Below, one piece after another: positions 57,106 through 64,000 of a stretch of 64,000 nt of DNA. Origin of the DNA: Paramacrobiotus metropolitanus (Eukaryota > Tardigrada > Eutardigrada > Parachela > Macrobiotidae); NCBI RefSeq assembly GCF_019649055.1, contig NW_026570232.1:1116001-1180000 (forward strand). The letters are read 5' to 3'. Numbering within the stretch: position 1 is the first letter of the stretch; each line of letters begins with the position of its first letter. The position numbers were made by a program, and so were the translations under genes. The notes below the pieces were generated by a model that was not told the DNA's origin, did not search any database, and was given only the letters and a program-made list of their open reading frames with translations.

Positions 57106-60100
57106 GACTGGGCTACCTTGTTTTCACTGCGCCCACGGCCCACCTTAATTTTGAAGAAACCAGTTTGTCGTTGTGCTAGAAATGTTAAGCAGTAAAACTA
57201 ATTATAAGGAAAATGGTAGCTCATTGATTTTCATTTAGAAAAGTATCTGATTCAGAAATGCGATTTTCCTCGATTTGTAAAGCGAACGGAACTCCTTTGG
57301 TTACTATATGAATAAGTGATTCGAATCCACAACAAAGTAAGGTTTTATAAAAACCATAAATTTCTAGTAAGCGATATCGCCGCTACAGTAATTCCACATT
57401 AGGAGCTAGACAATATTGTCATCATATTGTCATGGTATTATCGAAGGTCACGAACTCTTCACGTGCCCATGTCTTTCTGCCGTAATTAAAATACGCAAAT
57501 ACTTTTGGATTAGGGAAGGTATTTGTTTGGATTTAATCGAAAATCGTACCGGCTTTTTACTGGTGACACGATATGTACAGTTAAAATGGAAAAGATCAGA
57601 GTACCTATGTACAAGCTTGTCCGGTAATTTCTGCGTAAAGGTACAGACATACAGATATTTAACGCGAAGTTTGCGCTATGGCAAATGCCACTACACTACG
57701 TCGTTAATTCGTATATTTCGCTGTATTGATTCGTTTGAAATTACCTGACAAGCTTGTGCAAGAAGCATGTTATACATAAATATTGTGTACATGTACTGGC
57801 CAGTGGTTAGTAGCATTTATGCTGGTCTTAACAATTTCAGCAATCCTTAAAAGCATGTTGCGATGGTTCTTGGTGCTCGCTAAACGTTTCCACAGTACTA
57901 TACGAAACTGCAATAATAATTGTACATGAGTGTTAACGCCCGTAAAGAAGGACTTGTTTTTAAAGTTTTTTGCTGAAAATCGCTTGAAACCGCTCAGAGG
58001 ACAAGCGTAAAACCTTTTTAATAGAGGCCCGCTCAAATTAGATAATCGCACCGTAAAGTGAATGCGACGTTATGATTGGGCCACATGGAAAATTCTGGCC
58101 GCGGGCTGTCCAGTGCAATATTATCCACTTGCGATACCCAACAATGTGCTGAATAATAAATCACCAAAAGACGCGTTCTTCGAGCGGTGATTTAAACGGC
58201 CAAATTGTCCATCATCTTGTTTACTGTCCTTTCGTGCTCTATGACCAAGTACCGGTTTTGTAGATCACCTTTCTCCGCCAGCTCAACACCGTGCCCTGCG
58301 GCTGCTATTGGCAATGCTTGGGTGCGCTGTAGTACAAACTTTCTACTTAACACTGGCATCTGTGAGCAGACATTTTTTTACTTCTGTCTTCACCTGACTT
58401 TCCGAACGATGACCGTGTTTGTCTTCGATTTCCAATGGTATGCGGCATATTTGACGGATAACACTTGAACAAAAGCTGCTTCTGTTGCGAATTCTTTCTT
58501 TTACGGGATATGTGACTAGCTAGGTGTTTATTTGAGCGGATTTTATCGTCAGCACTTGACATTCTTGGGGACTCCAGACAAACGTAAGGTATGGTTTTTA
58601 TCGTTCATTAAGGCCATTCGTACAACAGTTACTGGTATCTCGTGGCTTATTGTTAGTGGCTAGTATGAAACAGAACCGATAAACCTTTGGCTAATAGGCA
58701 CTATCAACTGCTTTCATACAGCACTCCGATAACAGCCGAAGTTTTATCTACATGTTGTTGGATAGAAGTTATTGATGTTTGTTGTAGTTGTATGTAAAGT
58801 ATGTAACATATATGGCACTATCGTGCTCATGTTTCCCACTGTAATTATGATGGTCATACATTAGTTAGCACACTCGTACAATACAGTTAATTGTGATTGG
58901 TTGGCATTGGTCACGGACTCACAAGGTTGGTCACATTACTTCTAGTTTCGACGAATAACTTGCAGTAGACATGCTCCATAACAATGAGCGTAATAATATT
59001 TGTAACAGCTGGATTATTTGATTCTGCAGTATTCATATGTAACTGCGTTCTAACAATTTAGAACCGCGTACGCTGTGTAGTACCCGATGTCCGGTGCCAT
59101 CTAGGTACCATGCCGGTAATTACTTGACGTGGATTGAGCACGTGTTCGATATGAGGTGATTAAAGCTGTAAAATTAAAATTGTGTGAGTATTGTAGAATT
59201 TAAAAAAAAAAACTTTACGAAGTTTTGCTTCTAACGTTAGTTCTAACTGATTAGTGTGGATTGAAACTGTAGCACCAATATGAACGGTTTTAACATAATA
59301 CTGTGATATTGCTCTAAAAAATTCGGAGAATCGGGTGCCGCATTAGACCTTTCGAAGATTCTACTGAAATAATGTGCTCGAAGTCGCATAAGTATAGTAG
59401 ACGTATAATGATAAATTTTAGTATATCTGTTGATATATGTACTCGTACATAAATTCTCGCGGGAAAAAAACTGGGAACATATTCTGTGAATAATTCGGTT
59501 TAAGCAGAAGCTCATTATACTGAGAAATTCATAGAGCTGCCGGCACGCATTAATTTACGTTATCTCGATTTTATTATTATGGTTATGGGGATGGCGATTA
59601 CGGCGATCGATCGCAACGGAGCGAATCAGCAGATTACATACACATAGGCGGCGCGACTTCCTCATGTAGCACATCGTGACACACGTTACAGAGTGCATTA
59701 CTACTTTCCATTAGGTGAGGACTGCCAAAACGTCAAGTGCTTGGAGTTATCGCGATAGAAAACCGGCTTTCCAAATGGCTGGACTTCGGTCCACGGTTAT
59801 GCTCCCAGCTACGTACACTGTCCTAAATAGCAATGGTCACTCCAGATAGGTCGCTCCTTATCGGCAATCACAAAACGCTAACAGATTAAAAATTATGATG
59901 GAACCTTCCTTATGAACACCGTCTTTTATGCTGTTTGGACAGAACGCAGACCGATAAAAATTAAATTGTCCGCTTATCATATCTTGCCTTTACTGAATTC
60001 CGGTCGTTACGTTAGTTTATCGCGTGTGTTGGAAGTATGTGTGTAAAATATATTCGGCTGAAATGTTGCGCCTATTCGAAACCGGAAAACGAATCTATTA

Positions 60101-63100
60101 CTGCAATCGATGATGTATGTGCCAGTCATACAAATTCATCCAATAATGTACCTAAACGAAACAAAAAGTTGTTTGTGTATTTTTCATCTTGCAATACTTA
60201 TATAAAATTTGGATTAAACACTTTTCCATACAACGCACGTAAGTGGTTAATTGTATTACGTAGATGCACTAATTGTCATGTAAAGTTCATGGCTTCGTAC
60301 GTAGCTCAAAATTACAGATAAAGATGTCTGTCACTCGAATAAGCCTCTTCGTCACTGTTTTCAGAAATTGGATTTATAAAGATCACCGGACACCGGTTAC
60401 TGTTTTTTTTTGTTTTTTAGTAGCCGTGTTTTGTTGGAATTATTTTGGCTGTTAGTGCAATTTATTTATTCCAATCGGGGTATCGATAGGGGAAGCGCAG
60501 CTAAAGCACTATTAAAAGAGAAGAAAGGAAACCCGCTTCTTTAAGGACCGTATATTTATAACTGTACGAGCTCGTACCACAATTTTACCGCTGTAATTAC
60601 GAATATGATAATATTACCAGCTAAAAGGCATTGCGACACTAGCAGGTGTGGCATACATTGTATTACCAGTAAAACAGAATCTCTTACACTGCTATTTTGG
60701 TCTGTTAGTAGGGTGTGGTTGTGAGAAACCCTTTGAAATATTCACCTTATAATTAAAACCCCACCGATCCCATTGACTGCAAAGGAAAACAACCTAATTA
60801 CTCCTTGCATATAAAGATATAAAGTTATGCCTTAATAATTAACTAGGTATGAAATGGAGAATGCGTGCTAGTAATTGGTATTTTTACCGAAAATTGATTG
60901 GGCTATAAGCAAGGCGCATATGGCTGGCGGCGAGGTTTACCCCATTAATGCTCCGGGGTGGGAAATGCGCTCATAGAACGTAATTGGATGCTTAATGTAT
61001 CCGGCGGATAATTAAGTTTGATAAATAACATTTAACCTGCACATGCACTGTTGTGAACAAAAATATTGACAGCTTATGTCGTTGGACAAATTACTATTAT
61101 AATTGGCAGGTTCCGGGTACTGTGGCTGTAGTAGCGACATCGCTAGATCGTCATGCTTTATTTTGCCTAGGAAAAAATAACCCCAGGGATAAGGCAGGCG
61201 TTGGAGCCAGAAGCGGGGTACTATAGAATTATGACATAAAACCGGAACTAGTGTTTTTAATTTATGTAGCTTAGTACCCTGGCCAACCAACTGCCTCTGG
61301 TTGCTGACAGAAAACCAGTCTAAATTTCCAAATTTTCACACAGATCGGCTTACAAGAATTTTACTTTATGATATTCTAGAAAATTTTTTAAGAATGGTGA
61401 TTACTAACCCAATTTCATGTTAGTGCAAGTATTACAGAAAGTAAAGCAATTAATATGAGTGACCATGCTAAAATTTTAGAAGCAGGTGTATAGTTTTTGT
61501 TCCGCAATACATTAAGATATCAGGTGCAGCTAACAGCGTATTAATATCGATTGACAAACATAGATGAAGCACTACTTTACTTTATTATCATGTGATCATA
61601 GGTTTTAAAATTTAGTTAATAGTGGAACAAAATTAAAACTATTTTACTACATACTGTAGATTAAACCGCACGTTACGCTTACATATGTAACCACTGTTCT
61701 TTAAAGGGTTCGTCGCGATTGTTGAACTTTAATAGTTTTATTATGGTGTATATGCAAGTCTAATTAATTCTACTTCTCATATCTGAATTAGAAGTTGATA
61801 ATCCGAACACGATAGATAACAATAGTACTTTCAAACTGCGAATACGCGAATATCTACTTGCATAAATAAATACGCTCAGTATAAAACTGATAGAATTATG
61901 CGAACCAAGTTTATAATCTTCGGAAACAGTACATTACAGATACAGAACATGTGGATACATTAATTACACTGTTTATTGTTATCTACACTCCTGCGTGCGT
62001 CTTGATCCGATAAAACACGGTTCGTGCGGTGTGCAAAGCGAAATTAATTTACTAGATTGCATGCGCATGTATCGTCACAGTGGGCGCTCCAACAGGAAAC
62101 CCTTGTTCATTCTACGTAACTTATACCGGTCAGATATCTGCGACCGGTGTGGGACTTTGTCACCTTAGGGCATCCGGCACTATGGGCATATCATCGGAAA
62201 GTGCTGCCAATTGGCGATCGAGCTCGGTGCCTGGTGATAGTGCAGACAGGGTGCTGTTTCTCACACAAATTACCGTTATTGCCGCGTTTACATGGTAGCG
62301 AGGTTGAAGTCCGCATTTTTGAGCCTGGTTGGAATCTTATAACGTAAATCATCCGGTACACGTACACCCGGTTTTTGGCGGACAGTCAATAGACTGAAAA
62401 GCCGGTACATGCCCAGGCATGATCCGTCTGGGAAATTAATTTGGTAAACGAATTATTCATGTCGGAACATACCGTTCTTCAATCAAAAGCTGCAGCCGCG
62501 TCTCAAGCCGCTCACAACTTGTTTTTGAAATTTTGTAATTATAAGGTAAAAAACCAAACAGTTTCAAAGCATTTAATGCGTTCTGCAGTTAACAGAATTG
62601 TTTCCATGCAAAATTGCATTTTCATGCATAAAGGCATACTTGCATGCTTTTTTTCATTGCTACAATAATGTTTTACTAAACCGCCCGGCACCAGCAAATT
62701 TCTGGTTCATTTAATTTAACTGAGTATTATTGCGAAGCTAATATTTCACTGAGAATTTAGCTGCGCTACATGATCATGAGATTATTAATATTATCATAGA
62801 ATACTCAAAAAAATTCTCCAAGGAACGAAACTTAAACGCCTAACGTCGGTTCTCAAATTCTTATTCAGTTGGTTTTACGCACGATTAATATGAGGAATAC
62901 AACATCCCGCACACACATTTTCAGCCGTAAGGTTTCTATAAGTAAACCGCATTTTATTCCTAGCTTCTAATTACCCATCGGAAATTATTTACTGGTAGCG
63001 TATGTAAAAATTAGAGCGTTCCGCATCAGTAGTTACAGCACGCGGCAACAAAGCACTTAAATTCTCGAGCGGTCATCAAACGACGTACATGCTGTGGTTA

Positions 63101-64000
63101 GTCTTGCAGTCGCAAGCTGGAAGAAAACTGTGCTCACTGAATGGAAATTAATTGTTGACGAACGTCCCTTTTATTCCAGGAGTTTATATATAGGATAGCG
63201 AATGTGATCAACAAGATGCCGATATAATGATCAAAAGAGCACGCAAAGATTAATTAACGTGCCGCATACATCTTGTGGTTCGAGTATAAGGTGTGCGTGC
63301 GGATGTGCCGATGCGTAGGTTGGCTGATTGTGAAATATCGGGAAGATGATGCGATAAAGGATGTATGCGCCTCATCCAATTTGTATTGTATGTGGTCGAA
63401 GATGGGAAGAAGCATAGGCATATATGACTAAGCTATACCTGCCGGTATTTGCGATTTTACCCCGATATGTGTGATGTAAAGAGCCTTCCGATTAATATTT
63501 CTTTAATGCGCCGGCTAAATTCGGTATAGTTGCCTGTAAATTGCAAATTAGTCTGGCGATATTAAAGCTTACTCTACCTGTAGATTTCTTGCGACTGCAG
63601 ATACTGAATGAAATTTTACAATACGTCAGAATGATATCGAAAACTACCGTTTGGAATGTTTTAATTTAGAGGCTGAAACTTTCATGCGAAATACACAGCA
63701 ATCTAAGTAATTTGTCTGCAAAAAGGCGAATTCTTCCCATTCAAGTATTCTATGCAGCGGTAAATCTGTGTGTGTGGCAGTCACTGTGTGCATTATGTTG
63801 TATCCACTATCCACTATCCACGCGCTCAGATGGAGCTGTAAACGAGCATATCAGCATATGCGAGCTCGAAATTACGGAGTGCATCACCACATCAGTAGAA
63901 AGACTGTAGATTCGAAATAGTGGTTTTCCTACAGCGGCTTGTTAGAAATGAAATAATTATACTGCATAATTATATCCACAGAGCGCCATTAGTAGAAACA
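57106..64000. other. Right-hand 6.9 kb without recognisable genes
   Basis: This stretch is AT-rich with many stops in all frames. The longest frames are around 90-110 codons and have no domain-like content. I saw no tRNA, rRNA or transposon signature. It may be intergenic, an intron, or distal regulatory sequence of a neighbouring gene. Confidence 0.5.

Noticed and set aside
57770-61290. Small minus-strand frames at 57770-58051 and 61012-61290 as further family fragments
   Set aside because: I could not align them with any block of the N-terminal module.
63795-63825. Short ATCCACT tandem
   Set aside because: Only about three units; not distinguishable from chance simple sequence.
1-64000. 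CRISPR array, bacterial operons, ribosome binding sites, attachment sites
   Set aside because: The sequence is eukaryotic with spliced genes; none of these applies and none was seen.

Overview
This is eukaryotic, animal-type DNA. It has multi-exon genes with short introns (about 43 to 460 bases), GT-AG boundaries, signal-peptide first exons and two intronless seven-helix receptors. The two receptors carry an N-R-L-W motif in place of DRY, a form I associate with lineage-expanded GPCRs of tardigrades. A eutardigrade is therefore my best guess, but this is inference and another small-genome invertebrate is possible. All exon models below were built by hand from ORFs, splice signals and intron phase. 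In every model the phases close into one open frame; a few junctions are flagged as uncertain.

The main content is a tandem array of at least five, probably six, homologous genes, all on the minus strand. I label them A to F from left to right. A (1-1961) is cut by the left edge. B (3295-21020) has 37 exons and encodes about 4060 residues. C (26478-34056) has 15 exons and about 1812 residues. D (36070-49448) has 26 exons and about 3411 residues. E (51901-55481) has 9 exons and about 840 residues. F (56548-57105) is a fragment. B, C and D share one plan: a signal peptide, a roughly 430-470 residue N-terminal module with the same exon order and phases, a very long low-complexity region built of short repeats carrying N-glycosylation sequons (R-[YHF]-N-x-[ST]), and a C-terminal beta-rich module with a cadherin-like sequence pattern. 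A has the N-terminal module plus a Ser/Thr-rich insertion. E has the N-terminal module followed by a Pro/Tyr-rich tail and lacks the C-terminal module. I recognise no described family; the proteins look secreted and probably very heavily glycosylated.

Between B and C, on the opposite strand, lie two related intronless rhodopsin-like GPCR genes (23566-24585 and 25302-26285). A decayed fragment of a non-LTR-type retroelement (21884-22623, minus strand) lies just upstream of B.

Intergenic stretches are 1962-3294, 21021-23565, 24586-25301, 34057-36069, 49449-51900, 55482-56547 and 57106-64000. They hold small repeats but no convincing genes. The last 7 kb appears gene-free.

The array looks like a family growing by whole-gene duplication, by duplication of symmetric phase 1-1 exons (three successive exons of exactly 186 nt in B) and by repeat expansion inside giant exons (up to 4662 nt in D). 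How the proteins act is not visible from sequence. An extracellular coat, cuticle, mucus or adhesive role is a guess from architecture only.
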